A DNA stretch of 64,000 nucleotides from Tepidibacter mesophilus (lineage in GTDB: Bacteria > Bacillota > Clostridia > Peptostreptococcales > Peptostreptococcaceae): contig NZ_BDQY01000004.1 of NCBI RefSeq assembly GCF_002724055.1, positions 62,001 to 126,000 on the forward strand, in the 5' to 3' direction. Made by a program: the position numbers and the translations under genes. Of this stretch, positions 25,019 to 34,093 are shown piece by piece (position 1 is the first letter of the stretch; the number at the start of each line of letters is the position of its first letter). Below the pieces are notes generated by a model, which searched no databases, was not told the origin of the DNA, and was given only the letters and a program-made list of their open reading frames with translations.

Positions 25019-25047
25019 ATTATATATCTCATAAAATGAATTGTCAA
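25019..25047 (-). promoter_or_regulatory. Strong sigma-A promoter of thrS
   Basis: TTGACA (25042-25047), 17 bases, TATAAT (25019-25024) on the minus strand: both hexamers perfect. Confidence 0.92.
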
Positions 25048-25054
25048 TATTTTT

Positions 25055-25660
25055 TTAAAAATTAATTACAATTATACCTTGTAGTATTCCTATAAAAAAT
25101 CCTAATATAAGCCCAAGAACTTCTATATGCTTTAATTCTTTCTTTGCTATATTTATTATTATCTCTTCTAATTTTTCTAAATCAAACTCATTTATTTTAT
25201 CTTCTACCATTTTTCCTATTTTTATTCTCTTTGCTGATTTATGAACTAAATATCCACTTAAATCTCCTATTACTTGTCCTATTTCTTCTTGAATTATTTT
25301 ATCCAAATATTCTTTTATCATACCCTTAAACGATACAGGTATAAAAGGTGGAAGCTTTTGTTCTATAATCTCATCAACCTTAAGTTTTAAAGCTTTCATA
25401 AGATTATCCTTGTCTTCGTCTTTTATCATATTAGTTATTATATCTTCTACAGATATAAGTTCTTGTTCTACTACATCTCCTATAGATTTTGCTATTTCTT
25501 TTCTTCTTTTTGGTATAAGTCCCTCTATTTTTAAGTTTATAATAGGTATATTCACAGGTCTTATAGGTCTAAATATCAATTTTATAGCAAGTATATTAGT
25601 AACCCAACCTATAATCGCTCCTATAGCTCCTAAAAATAGTATCTTCATCATAATTGTCAT
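25055..25660 (-). CDS. DUF445 family membrane protein
   Basis: The 201-residue protein has an N-terminal membrane helix with the conserved GWVTNILAIKLIFRPIRP signature and a C-terminal membrane helix (GLILGFFIGILQGIIVINF). An amphipathic, partly coiled region lies between, with PKRRKEIA near residue 50. This is DUF445 (YheB-like); its function is unknown. It follows the SpoIIE-like gene by 11 bases behind AAGGAGG. No terminator separates it from the thrS promoter. Confidence 0.85.
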   Translation of the reverse strand: MTIMMKILFLGAIGAIIGWVTNILAIKLIFRPIRPVNIPIINLKIEGLIPKRRKEIAKSIGDVVEQELISVEDIITNMIKDEDKDNLMKALKLKVDEIIEQKLPPFIPVSFKGMIKEYLDKIIQEEIGQVIGDLSGYLVHKSAKRIKIGKMVEDKINEFDLEKLEEIIINIAKKELKHIEVLGLILGFFIGILQGIIVINF

Positions 25661-25671
25661 TTGTTTCCTCC

Positions 25672-26847
25672 TTAGTAATAAAATACATTAGCTTCTTTAC
25701 CCAGTTCTATTAATTTTTCTTTTATCTTTTCTACAATCTGAATTTTAGTTGCCAAATCCTCAGGAAAACCAAAATTTTCATAAGCTGAGTTAACACTTCT
25801 TCCAAGTAAAAAATCAATGTGAGTGCATTCATCAATCAATATTTTAAGTATTTTATATGCTGCATTCTGATCTTTATCATCTTTAAAAATATCATCTATA
25901 TGATATTTATTCTTTTTATAATCAACAAGTACCTCGAGTACTTTTTTTAAGGTTAACACACCTTCAGTAACTAAATCAATATTTTTTATATACCCAACAG
26001 GTGGTATATCTCCTTTTATATTCTTCATATCCATCTCAAAATCAGTATTTAACTCTCTCGAGACTATTTTAGCTGCACTTCCTCCACAAACTATTTTTTT
26101 ACCGTTACTTTTAATAAGCCTTTGAACTATTATTTTATCGTCCCCTACATTGATTGGTGGTCCTGTAAACAAGGTTACATGTTTATTCTCTATTATTTTT
26201 ATCGAAAGTACAGTAGTATCATCGCCTGGTTTTTGAAGATATAGATCATCACATATTCCTATTATTTTTTTAATCAAACTCATAGAAGATATGTTAGATG
26301 GAGTCATTTTAATATATTCAGATACACTTTTCAAGTCCCATCCTAAATTTAAAACTTTTCCACTTCCAGCATTCAATACTCCATCACTAAAAGAAACTAT
26401 TATATCATCTTTTTTTAAATTAAACTTAGACTCTCTGACTCTTCTACCTGATATTATAACCTCTTTACCTTCAATTATATCAACATTCCCATTTCTCTTT
26501 ATAAGTACCTCTGGATTATCAAATCTAGCTATATAGCACTCTCCCACATTAGATATATATATTATAGTAAAAGTAGAGTATGCCAACTGTCTGACCTTAC
26601 AAGTGGGCAAGGTATTTATTATTGTATCTACAACTTCTTCTATGCTCAACCCATTTTTCATCATAGTAACAGCTATTTTAGATGTCAGTGTAGCTAATAT
26701 ATTTGCTTTAACTCCAGATCCTAATCCGTCTGATAATACTGCTATACAGCCTTCATCAAATTTTTCTATTTCAACTTTATCTCCACATAACTCTTCTTTA
26801 TCTTTATTTAAGCTTAGATATGCTATATCTAAAAAATATTGTTTAAT
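25672..26847 (-). CDS. SpoIIE-like PP2C phosphatase, probable AUU start, partner of the hydrogenase-like sensor
   Basis: The first in-frame ATG (26664) would give 330 residues and lose the metal site DGLGSG. Homologous-looking sequence (KQYFLDIAYLSLNKDKEELC) continues upstream until a TGA, with only ATT at 26845-26847 as a plausible start. It is preceded by GGGAGAGG and overlaps the stop of the upstream gene by 3 bases. The full 391-residue product has PP2C motifs DGLGSG (40-45), SFSDGV and PGDDTT, then a C-terminal helical domain. It probably dephosphorylates a Ser/Thr-phosphorylated protein in response to the hydrogenase-like sensor; the target is unknown. Confidence 0.85.
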   Translation of the reverse strand: MKQYFLDIAYLSLNKDKEELCGDKVEIEKFDEGCIAVLSDGLGSGVKANILATLTSKIAVTMMKNGLSIEEVVDTIINTLPTCKVRQLAYSTFTIIYISNVGECYIARFDNPEVLIKRNGNVDIIEGKEVIISGRRVRESKFNLKKDDIIVSFSDGVLNAGSGKVLNLGWDLKSVSEYIKMTPSNISSMSLIKKIIGICDDLYLQKPGDDTTVLSIKIIENKHVTLFTGPPINVGDDKIIVQRLIKSNGKKIVCGGSAAKIVSRELNTDFEMDMKNIKGDIPPVGYIKNIDLVTEGVLTLKKVLEVLVDYKKNKYHIDDIFKDDKDQNAAYKILKILIDECTHIDFLLGRSVNSAYENFGFPEDLATKIQIVEKIKEKLIELGKEANVFYY

Positions 26848-28549
26848 CTTCTTCCTCTCCCTTCATAGCCAATTCCTTTAATTTAGTCAATATAACCTTA
26901 GTTTCTGCAGTCGTTTCTCCCATCAAAGAAGCTATTTCTTGGGCTACCCTCATCTGCTTATTTATTACATCTTGCGCTGTATTTATAGTATTCAACTTAA
27001 CCTCTTTTATTGTTTTTCTCTGATTTTCTTCTTTTGTTATATCTATATATATACCCAGTAATGCTCTATGCTCATTTAAAGAAATTATACTAGCATTAAC
27101 ATCCTTATTATACTCTTCCCACTTTACTTTTTTAGATATAACATCATCCTTATTGTATAAAACATCTATAAAATTCTTAATATCTATATAGTCCCCTATA
27201 TATTCTCCAATTAATTCATCTCTTGTTTTTTTTATAATACTAGCCATTGCACTATTTATATCTATTATTCTAAAATCATGACCTACTATTACTATGTAAT
27301 TCGGTGTAGCTTCAAATATAACATTACTTACAGCTTCCACTCTATCCTTCATATAACCCATACACATATGTCTTTGAGCTAAGTTTCTATACACAGCTAT
27401 AGCCTTATCTTTACAAGTATCATATCCACAAGCACCACAATTCAATTCATCTTTAACAGTCTTTTTCCCTATAGAAACTAATATTTCTCTTATTTCATAT
27501 TCAGTTGGAGTATCAAATTTTATACCATAATACTTAAAGTCTTTTTCTAAATTCAAATTCTCAAATATACTTATTATTTTATTCAAGTACTCTTTATCTA
27601 AAGGTCTACTCTTAGTGTATTCTTTAACCTTGTTTTTTCTATAATGTATACCCCGATCATGTTTGAATCCCACTCCACCTACACATGATCCTATACATGC
27701 ATTAAGTTCTATAAACATATTGTTAAGTTCATTATTTTCTATACTTTTAATCAAATTTTTAACATTATTCATTCCTGAAACTTTTATTTTAGTTATATCC
27801 CCCATGTTAAAATTCATACCTTCTTCCACAGGGAACAAAGATATATCACCTAAAGGCTTATTATCGAATTCATTTTCTTCTACATTTTTTATATCTATAT
27901 CATTTATTAAGCTTATGCATTCTTGTATACTTATAACCTTATCTATTACTCCAACACTATCAGCATCCAATGATTCATATTTTTTAGATATGCACGGTCC
28001 TATAAAAACTACCTTTATATCTTCTCCATATATTCTTTTTAAATATTTTCCATGAGCTATCATAGGAGAGTCTACAGGTATTAAATATTTAATTACCGAT
28101 TCATGATATTTAGTTATTAAATAATTTATAGTTGGACAACAAGATGATATATATAGTTTTTGCTTGTTATTTTTTATGTATTTTTCATATTTTTCAGTCA
28201 CAATTTTTGCACCCACTATAGTTTCTTCCACTTTATAAAACCCTATTTTTTTAAGAGCTCCTACAAATTTTTTATAATTCATACTTTCTAAATCTGATAC
28301 CGTAGATGGTGCTACAGTTGCTACGACTTTATATCCGAGTTTTATGTACTCTTTAACTTGACCTAAATCAGACATCATTTTTTTTGAGTCTTGAGGACAT
28401 GCTTTAAAACATTTTCCACAGCCAATACATAATTCCTCTACAATATATGCCTTGTCGTTTTCTATTTTTATAGCTTTAACAGGACATTCTCTTATACACT
28501 TATAGCAATTCCTACAGTTCACATTTGAAAAATTTAATATATCATTCAT
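26843..28549 (-). CDS. [FeFe]-hydrogenase-like sensory protein with ferredoxin and PAS domains
   Basis: The 568-residue protein has two 4Fe-4S motifs (Cys12/15/18/22 and 41/44/47/51). Next comes an [FeFe]-hydrogenase large domain with H-cluster-type motifs SSCCPTINY, IGPCISKKYE and NACIGSCVGG, then an extra Cys-rich segment CGACGYDTC with a later CMGYM. A PAS domain occupies about residues 405-505, and a helical tail follows. The short H-cluster motifs and PAS domain resemble group C/D putative sensory hydrogenases (HsfB/HydS-like), not catabolic enzymes. With the downstream PP2C phosphatase it forms a predicted H2/redox signalling pair. Confidence 0.9.
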   Translation of the reverse strand: MNDILNFSNVNCRNCYKCIRECPVKAIKIENDKAYIVEELCIGCGKCFKACPQDSKKMMSDLGQVKEYIKLGYKVVATVAPSTVSDLESMNYKKFVGALKKIGFYKVEETIVGAKIVTEKYEKYIKNNKQKLYISSCCPTINYLITKYHESVIKYLIPVDSPMIAHGKYLKRIYGEDIKVVFIGPCISKKYESLDADSVGVIDKVISIQECISLINDIDIKNVEENEFDNKPLGDISLFPVEEGMNFNMGDITKIKVSGMNNVKNLIKSIENNELNNMFIELNACIGSCVGGVGFKHDRGIHYRKNKVKEYTKSRPLDKEYLNKIISIFENLNLEKDFKYYGIKFDTPTEYEIREILVSIGKKTVKDELNCGACGYDTCKDKAIAVYRNLAQRHMCMGYMKDRVEAVSNVIFEATPNYIVIVGHDFRIIDINSAMASIIKKTRDELIGEYIGDYIDIKNFIDVLYNKDDVISKKVKWEEYNKDVNASIISLNEHRALLGIYIDITKEENQRKTIKEVKLNTINTAQDVINKQMRVAQEIASLMGETTAETKVILTKLKELAMKGEEED

Positions 28550-28628
28550 TAGATCATCTCCAAAACTTTTTTATCAATACAATTCATGTTAATATTATCG
28601 TAGTTTCTTACTTATAAACTCTAAGATT

Positions 28629-28657
28629 AGTTTATATTCATAAGCGTATAATGTCAA
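28629..28657 (-). promoter_or_regulatory. Predicted sigma-A promoter of the hydrogenase-like sensor operon
   Basis: TTGACA (28652-28657), 17 bases, TAAACT (28629-28634) on the minus strand, about 80 bases before the start codon. Confidence 0.7.
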
Positions 28658-28662
28658 TTAAA

Positions 28663-28690
28663 CACAAAAAAAATAGAGCATTAAGCTCTA
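28663..28690 (-). terminator. Terminator after ytxC
   Basis: A short TAGAGC stem (28674-28679 with 28685-28690) overlaps the stop codon and is followed by eight T residues on the minus strand. Confidence 0.8.
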
Positions 28691-29463
28691 TATCCAATTG
28701 TAACTCTTCCTTCAAATATAGCATTTATAGTTTCTATAATTTCTTTTGATACATTATTTTCTAAATTATCTTGAATATATATTTGCTTGGGGCATAGTGT
28801 TATTAATGAACTTATTAAAAAGTCTTCTTCATTCATGTTTTCTTTTAACGCTATATTAAATATATCTTCTATATAGTTTTCCTCTAAGTTTTTATCATGC
28901 TTATCATATAATTTAAATGTCCCATCTTTTTCTATATACAACTTCAAAACATCTATTTTCTCTTCTTGTACATCAACAAAATATTTCAATAAATTTATAA
29001 ATTCATTATAATCTTTTTCAATTAAATATTCTTCAAATCCTCTATCTTTTAGTTCTATTATATAATCCATAAAATCTCTCAATCTGAACTTTATAAATCC
29101 ATTTATATTTAAATAATCATTATCCGAAAGATAAGTGTACATCCTATTGAATAAAATCTGTTTTATCTCTTTTTCTCTATTATTAAACAAGTTTAAAGAG
29201 CATTTATATATATTATCAATTTCCGATAGATATGTATTTCTATAACTTGTATTTACAACTTCTTTCAAAATTTTATTTTTAACTGTATTTATAATAAAGT
29301 TGGTTAATTGCGAGCATATCAATAATTTTGTTTGTTGTTTATCTTCAGAAACAGGTATATCTATTTCAATTATCCCATTTAGTTGATTTACATTCTTATT
29401 TAATTTGATCATATTTGCCAATTCTTTATAATCATTACTTATTCCTAAATATATGTGTTCCAT
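28681..29463 (-). CDS. ytxC: YtxC-family putative sporulation protein
   Basis: The 260-residue, mostly helical cytosolic protein ends with SLITLCPKQIYIQD and FEGRVTIGY, which I recognise from the YtxC family. In Bacillus and clostridia ytxC is found close to thrS, as here. YtxC is annotated as sporulation-related, but its molecular role is unknown. ATG at 29463 is preferred over GTG 29472, since GGAG lies 8 bases before it. The upstream gene's stop overlaps this ribosome site. Confidence 0.8.
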   Translation of the reverse strand: MEHIYLGISNDYKELANMIKLNKNVNQLNGIIEIDIPVSEDKQQTKLLICSQLTNFIINTVKNKILKEVVNTSYRNTYLSEIDNIYKCSLNLFNNREKEIKQILFNRMYTYLSDNDYLNINGFIKFRLRDFMDYIIELKDRGFEEYLIEKDYNEFINLLKYFVDVQEEKIDVLKLYIEKDGTFKLYDKHDKNLEENYIEDIFNIALKENMNEEDFLISSLITLCPKQIYIQDNLENNVSKEIIETINAIFEGRVTIGYRA

Positions 29464-29468
29464 AAAAG

Positions 29469-30230
29469 TCACTCCTTTCTAGTCATAACAGGAATTATAG
29501 AACCTAGATCTATAAGTTTATTCATTCCCAAAGATATTATGCTTTTACCTCGTTTATTCACAAATTCGTTTATTTTATTGTAATCTGGATGTTTTTTTAT
29601 ATCGCCTAAAAACGCTAATTCATCGCAAGATAAAATACCACTAACACCTCCAATAAAACCATAATTCATATCAAACAAATCTATGCTTCCTGTTTCTATT
29701 AATAAGCAATCTATTTCATTATATTTTAAAACCGCTTTATATATACCTGCGTCAGATGTTATTATGGAATTTTCATCTACAATACATACACAGCATTTAC
29801 AATATCCTTGTTTAACATTTATTTTTTTTATATTGTTGTTATTTATATATTCAATTATATTTTCATCTGTGTATTGAAAATTATGTATTGCATATTCTCC
29901 AAATAAGACTACATTATAACTTATATTATAAGGATATTTGTTTTTAATATACTTGTTTCCTTTAATTATATTAAATCCATATCCACTCAATATTTTTTCA
30001 TATTGTTCATATAAGTTTGGAGCTACTACTATATCGCCTTTACCTAAATAACATACTTGCATATCTGCATGATACCTAACTGCCTCATACAATTCTTCAC
30101 ATCTGCATGTCTTTATTATTTCTATATTTCTATTTTTTAATTCATATTCTATATTTTTAGGTATTCTAGCATCTATTATTATATGACTTACTTTTTCTTT
30201 TGGTGTAAATGGTTTATCTAAAAATTTCAT
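29469..30230 (-). CDS. DUF6873-like (GME-fold) protein of unknown function
   Basis: The 253-residue protein resembles the clostridial DUF6873 family, thought to share the fold of guanidino-group-modifying enzymes. Visible features are HIIIDARIP near the N-terminus, a Cys-rich KQGYCKCCVCIVDENSIITSD (in parts) in the middle and FIGGVSGILSCDELAFLGD. It is cotranscribed with ytxC. No catalytic activity can be claimed. The start is ATG behind AAGGGGTG. Confidence 0.65.
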   Translation of the reverse strand: MKFLDKPFTPKEKVSHIIIDARIPKNIEYELKNRNIEIIKTCRCEELYEAVRYHADMQVCYLGKGDIVVAPNLYEQYEKILSGYGFNIIKGNKYIKNKYPYNISYNVVLFGEYAIHNFQYTDENIIEYINNNNIKKINVKQGYCKCCVCIVDENSIITSDAGIYKAVLKYNEIDCLLIETGSIDLFDMNYGFIGGVSGILSCDELAFLGDIKKHPDYNKINEFVNKRGKSIISLGMNKLIDLGSIIPVMTRKE

Positions 30231-30258
30231 AATTCACCCCTTCATATTCTTTTCAATA

Positions 30259-30289
30259 TAAAAAAAGGCGATAAAATCGCCTTTTTTTA
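30259..30289. terminator. Terminator of the nucleoside ABC operon
   Basis: A GC-containing stem (30261-30272 with 30276-30287) has T-runs at both ends, so it can act in both directions. It follows the last permease gene. Confidence 0.88.
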
Positions 30290-30312
30290 TATTTTATTAC
30301 CTTTATATATTA

Positions 30313-31254
30313 TTATCTTTCACCTTTTTCATATGGTTGTCCATTAGCTGCTGGCCCATTTCCTTGTCCAACGAATAATATTAATACGATTAAAGTTATT
30401 AGGTACGGTACCATAGATAATAAGTTTTCTGATACATTAAATCCTACACTTGGATTTCCCAAGAATACAACAAGTCCTGTAGATGCACCGAATAATAACG
30501 ATGCAAGCATAGCTCCTTGTGGCTTCCACTTACCAAATATAACAGCTGCAAGAGCTATATAACCTTGACCTGAGATCAATGTAGGTCTAAATGTTGAAAC
30601 TATAGCTAAACTCATTGATGCTCCACCAAATCCAGCAAGAACACCAGACAGTATTACACTTAAATATTTTATTTTATATACATTGATTCCTAATGTATCG
30701 GCAGCTTTTGGATGCTCTCCAACAGCTCTTATTCTAAGACCAAGCTTAGTTTTGTAAAGTATAAACCAAGTAAGTAAAACTAAAGCAAAAGCTATATATA
30801 CAGTAGCATATGTGTTAAATACTATGTCCATAAAACTTTCCTTAGGAAATATCCCATTCAAAGGTCTTGGCATTTTCTGTGTTAACTTCATAGGCGGAGT
30901 CATAGTTGATCCATCGAATAATCTCCTACATAAAAACAGCGCAAAACCGGGCGCTAAAAAGTTTATTGCTATACCTGAAACTACATGATCTGCATTAAAC
31001 TTTATTGTAGCTATTGCATGTAAAAGCGCAAATATACCACCTGCTATACCTGCTACTAAAAATGCAATCCATGGATTCCCTGTCATTACAGCAGCAGCTG
31101 CTCCTGCAAAGGCTCCTATAGTCATCATTCCTTCAAGTCCTATATTTACAACCCCAGCATTTTCAGAAAAAAGTCCTCCTAAAGAAGTAAATATAAGTGG
31201 AGTTGAATACATAAGGGTTGTACTAAGTATCATGGCTAAATTTTTACTAAACAT
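30313..31254 (-). CDS. nupQ: Nucleoside ABC transporter permease (NupQ/YufQ-like)
   Basis: The 313-residue membrane protein belongs to the BPD_transp_2 branch. Visible features are the conserved GLFSENAGVVNIGLEGMMTIGAF segment (read in parts) near the N-terminus, RAVGEHPKAADTLGINV (the EAA-like loop) and GYIALAAVIFGKWKP. It pairs with the other permease to form the channel. Its start overlaps the end of the upstream permease gene by 8 bases. The B. subtilis NupNOPQ guanosine importer has the same order. Confidence 0.9.
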   Translation of the reverse strand: MFSKNLAMILSTTLMYSTPLIFTSLGGLFSENAGVVNIGLEGMMTIGAFAGAAAAVMTGNPWIAFLVAGIAGGIFALLHAIATIKFNADHVVSGIAINFLAPGFALFLCRRLFDGSTMTPPMKLTQKMPRPLNGIFPKESFMDIVFNTYATVYIAFALVLLTWFILYKTKLGLRIRAVGEHPKAADTLGINVYKIKYLSVILSGVLAGFGGASMSLAIVSTFRPTLISGQGYIALAAVIFGKWKPQGAMLASLLFGASTGLVVFLGNPSVGFNVSENLLSMVPYLITLIVLILFVGQGNGPAANGQPYEKGER

Positions 31255-32311
31255 TTGCTTTTCCTCCCCTCATCTTATCTATTATTATTTTTACCATTCT
31301 ACTTGCTGCAATAAAGTAAATTATAGATCCTATAACTATATTTATGACCTCAGTTGGTGCTCCAATATTTTGCATCTTACCTCCACCATATTTAAGGGCT
31401 CCAAATAAAACTCCTCCAAATACTGCTCCTATAGGAGTATTATTTCCTATTAGTGCAACTGCGATTCCGTCAAACCCGTATCCTTCTTGTGCTGCAAGTA
31501 TAGTTATCTTATGAGATACTCCCATAACATGCATAGCTCCTGCTGCACCTGCTAAAAGTCCTGCTATAGCCATTGATATTATCATAGATCTGTTTATATT
31601 TATTCCCGCATACTCAGCTGCATACTTGTTAAATCCAACCGCTCTTAATTCAAATCCTAATACAGTTTTATATAATAAATATGCTATTATAGCTACTAAT
31701 ATTAAAGCAACTATTATTCCCCAGTTAACCTTTGTTGCCGGTCCAACTAAAGATTTAAGCCATGTTATATCTATAGCTGCAGTATCTTGTATATCAAAAG
31801 ATGCCTCTGTATTTGGCTTTCTAAATCCTTCTAGCATTATAACATAGTTCGAAAAATAAAATGCTATCCAATTGAGCATTATAGTAGATATAACCTCATT
31901 AACTCCAAATTTAGACTTTAATATTCCTGCAATTCCTCCCCATATAGCTCCCGCTAAGCATCCACTTAAAAGTGTTAATGGTACATGAATAATTGCTGGT
32001 AAATGTACAAAATATCCTACAAAAGTTGCAGTTAATGCTCCAACTATAAACTGTCCTTCAGCCCCTATATTGAATAATCCTGTTCTAAATGCAAATGCAA
32101 CAGATAATCCCGTAAGAATTAAAGGTGTTGACTTTATTACCGTCCAAGCTAAATACTTAGGCTTTGCAAATATACCTTTAATCATCTCGGCATATCCTTG
32201 TATAGGACTGAATCCAGATACACTAAGAACAATAGCTCCAACTAACAATCCTAGAAATATAGATATTATAGTATATAAAAGTGTATCATTAATTATTTTT
32301 TTATTTTTCAT
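31247..32311 (-). CDS. nupP: Nucleoside ABC transporter permease (NupP/YufP-like)
   Basis: The 354-residue integral membrane protein shows the partner signature FRTGLFNIGAEGQFIVGAL, the cytosolic coupling loop RAVGFNKYAAEYAGI and GYGFDGIAVALIGNNTP. About ten membrane segments are predicted. It overlaps both neighbours (11 bases with the ATPase gene), indicating tight coupling. Substrate inferred from family: purine and pyrimidine nucleosides. Confidence 0.9.
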   Translation of the reverse strand: MKNKKIINDTLLYTIISIFLGLLVGAIVLSVSGFSPIQGYAEMIKGIFAKPKYLAWTVIKSTPLILTGLSVAFAFRTGLFNIGAEGQFIVGALTATFVGYFVHLPAIIHVPLTLLSGCLAGAIWGGIAGILKSKFGVNEVISTIMLNWIAFYFSNYVIMLEGFRKPNTEASFDIQDTAAIDITWLKSLVGPATKVNWGIIVALILVAIIAYLLYKTVLGFELRAVGFNKYAAEYAGININRSMIISMAIAGLLAGAAGAMHVMGVSHKITILAAQEGYGFDGIAVALIGNNTPIGAVFGGVLFGALKYGGGKMQNIGAPTEVINIVIGSIIYFIAASRMVKIIIDKMRGGKANV

Positions 32312-33851
32312 CTTCAGTACCTCCTGCCATCATAAGACCCAGAGTATTCTCATCAGCATCTTTAGAGTCTACGATACCAACTATCTTTCCTTCGTAAATT
32401 ACAGCTATTCTATCGGATACACTCATAACCTCATCTAATTCTAAAGATACTAAAAGTACTCCTTTTCCTTTATCTCTTTGTTCTACTAACGATTTATGAA
32501 CAAATTCTATCGCTCCAACATCAAGTCCTCTTGTAGGTTGAGTTGCTATTAATAAATCCGGATCATTAGTTACTTCTCTAGCGATAATTATCTTTTGTTG
32601 GTTACCTCCAGATAATCCTCTTGCTTTTAATGTTTCATCTGCTGGTCTTACATCGAATTTAGCTATTAAATCTTTAGCAAAACTTTTTATATTATCTTCT
32701 AATAATCTAAATCCTTTAGAAAACTGAGGTTTTGCATAATTTTCAAGAACCATATTCTCTGCAATCGTAAAATCAAGAACTAAACCTCTTTTTTGTCTAT
32801 CCTCAGGTATATTGTAAAGCCCATTTTCAAACATTTCTCTTGGAGTCTTATTAGTTATATCTTTATTGTTTATGAAAACGATTCCACTTTCAGCCTTTCT
32901 AAGTCCTGTAAGCACTTCAACAAGCTCAGATTGCCCATTTCCATCAATTCCAGCTATTCCTAATATTTCTCCTCTTCTAACTTCTAAAGACAGTTTATTT
33001 AAAACATCCAACCCTCTATTGTCTTTTGCTACTAAATCTTCAACTTTAAAAACTACGTCCCCTAGGTTCTGTTCTTTTTTATCAACTTTAAAATTTACCT
33101 CTCTTCCAACCATCATAGCTGCAAGATCATCTTCAGTCGTTTTTTCAACATCAACAGTATCTATATACTTACCTCTTCTTATTATAGTACAAAAATCTGC
33201 CGCTTCTTTTATCTCTTTTAATTTATGGGTTATTATAATTATAGATTTTCCTTGTTCAGTTAAATTTCTCATAATATTTATTAATTCTTTTATTTCTTGA
33301 GGAGTTAAAACTGCCGTAGGTTCATCTAATATAAGAATTTCTGCTCCTCTATATAATGCCTTTAATATCTCCACCCTTTGCTGCATACCCACGGTAATAT
33401 CTTCTACCTTAGACATTGGGTCAACATAAAGACCATATTTTTCAGATATTTTTTTCACATCATTAATTGCTTTTTGCATATCAATTTTTCCTAACGAACT
33501 AGTCGGTTCCATTCCTAGGATAATGTTTTCCGCAACTGTAAATGGTGGTATTAACATAAAATGTTGATGTACCATTCCTATTCCATTTTCTATTGCTATA
33601 TTTGGATTATCTATCTCTACCTTTTTTTCATTTATATATATTTCTCCTGAAGTCGGTTGATACAGACCATATAATATATTCATAAGTGTAGATTTACCTG
33701 CTCCATTTTCTCCAAGAAGCGCATGTACTTCTCCTTTATGGACAGTTAAGTTTATATTGTCATTAGCTGTAAAGCTTCCAAATTTTTTAGTTATAGATTT
33801 CATCTGTACAACTTTTTTATCAAAATCTACATTTTTCTTTGTATTATCCAA
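32301..33851 (-). CDS. nupO: Nucleoside ABC transporter ATP-binding protein (NupO/YufO-like, tandem domain)
   Basis: The 516-residue protein has two nucleotide-binding domains. The first has Walker A GENGAGKST, signature VGMQQRVEIL and Walker B LILDEPTAVL; the second has a degenerate Walker A (GIDGNGQSE), signature LSGGNQQK and DLLIATQPTRGLD. This asymmetric double ATPase is typical of sugar and nucleoside importers. The start is TTG at 33851, spaced 7 bases from GGAGG. A near-perfect promoter directly upstream suggests it can be transcribed apart from the binding-protein gene. Confidence 0.95.
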   Translation of the reverse strand: MDNTKKNVDFDKKVVQMKSITKKFGSFTANDNINLTVHKGEVHALLGENGAGKSTLMNILYGLYQPTSGEIYINEKKVEIDNPNIAIENGIGMVHQHFMLIPPFTVAENIILGMEPTSSLGKIDMQKAINDVKKISEKYGLYVDPMSKVEDITVGMQQRVEILKALYRGAEILILDEPTAVLTPQEIKELINIMRNLTEQGKSIIIITHKLKEIKEAADFCTIIRRGKYIDTVDVEKTTEDDLAAMMVGREVNFKVDKKEQNLGDVVFKVEDLVAKDNRGLDVLNKLSLEVRRGEILGIAGIDGNGQSELVEVLTGLRKAESGIVFINNKDITNKTPREMFENGLYNIPEDRQKRGLVLDFTIAENMVLENYAKPQFSKGFRLLEDNIKSFAKDLIAKFDVRPADETLKARGLSGGNQQKIIIAREVTNDPDLLIATQPTRGLDVGAIEFVHKSLVEQRDKGKGVLLVSLELDEVMSVSDRIAVIYEGKIVGIVDSKDADENTLGLMMAGGTEDEK

Positions 33852-33893
33852 CTTTCATCCCTCCTTATATCATTTTTTGCTTTCGACATTATA

Positions 33894-33922
33894 ATTATAC
33901 TAAATTTATTTGAATATAACAA
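33894..33922 (-). promoter_or_regulatory. Predicted internal promoter upstream of nupO
   Basis: TTGTTA (33917-33922), 17 bases, TATAAT (33894-33899) on the minus strand, located between the binding-protein terminator and nupO. Confidence 0.7.
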
Positions 33923-33948
33923 TAAATTTCGATTATTTTTAAAATTTA

Positions 33949-34003
33949 TTTTTAAATAAAGATTTTCTTATTATTTTATAATAAGAAAATCTTTATTTAA
34001 AAA
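33949..34003. repeat. AT-rich perfect inverted repeat between bmpA-like gene and nupO
   Basis: Arms of 26 bases (33949-33974 with 33978-34003) are separated by three T residues. It forms the second of two hairpins after the lipoprotein gene. It may stabilise the upstream mRNA 3' end. Confidence 0.85.
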
Positions 34004-34042
34004 TTTTTAAAGTAAACTTCCTTAATTTCCTATTTACTCAAA

Positions 34043-34077
34043 TAAAAATTAAAACCCAGAATTATATCTGGGCTTTA
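34043..34077 (-). terminator. Terminator/attenuator after the BMP lipoprotein gene
   Basis: An 8-10 bp stem around CCCAGA/TCTGGG (34051-34060 with 34067-34076) is followed by TTTTAATTTTT on the minus strand. Confidence 0.8.
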
Positions 34078-34093
34078 ATATTTATTAATATTT

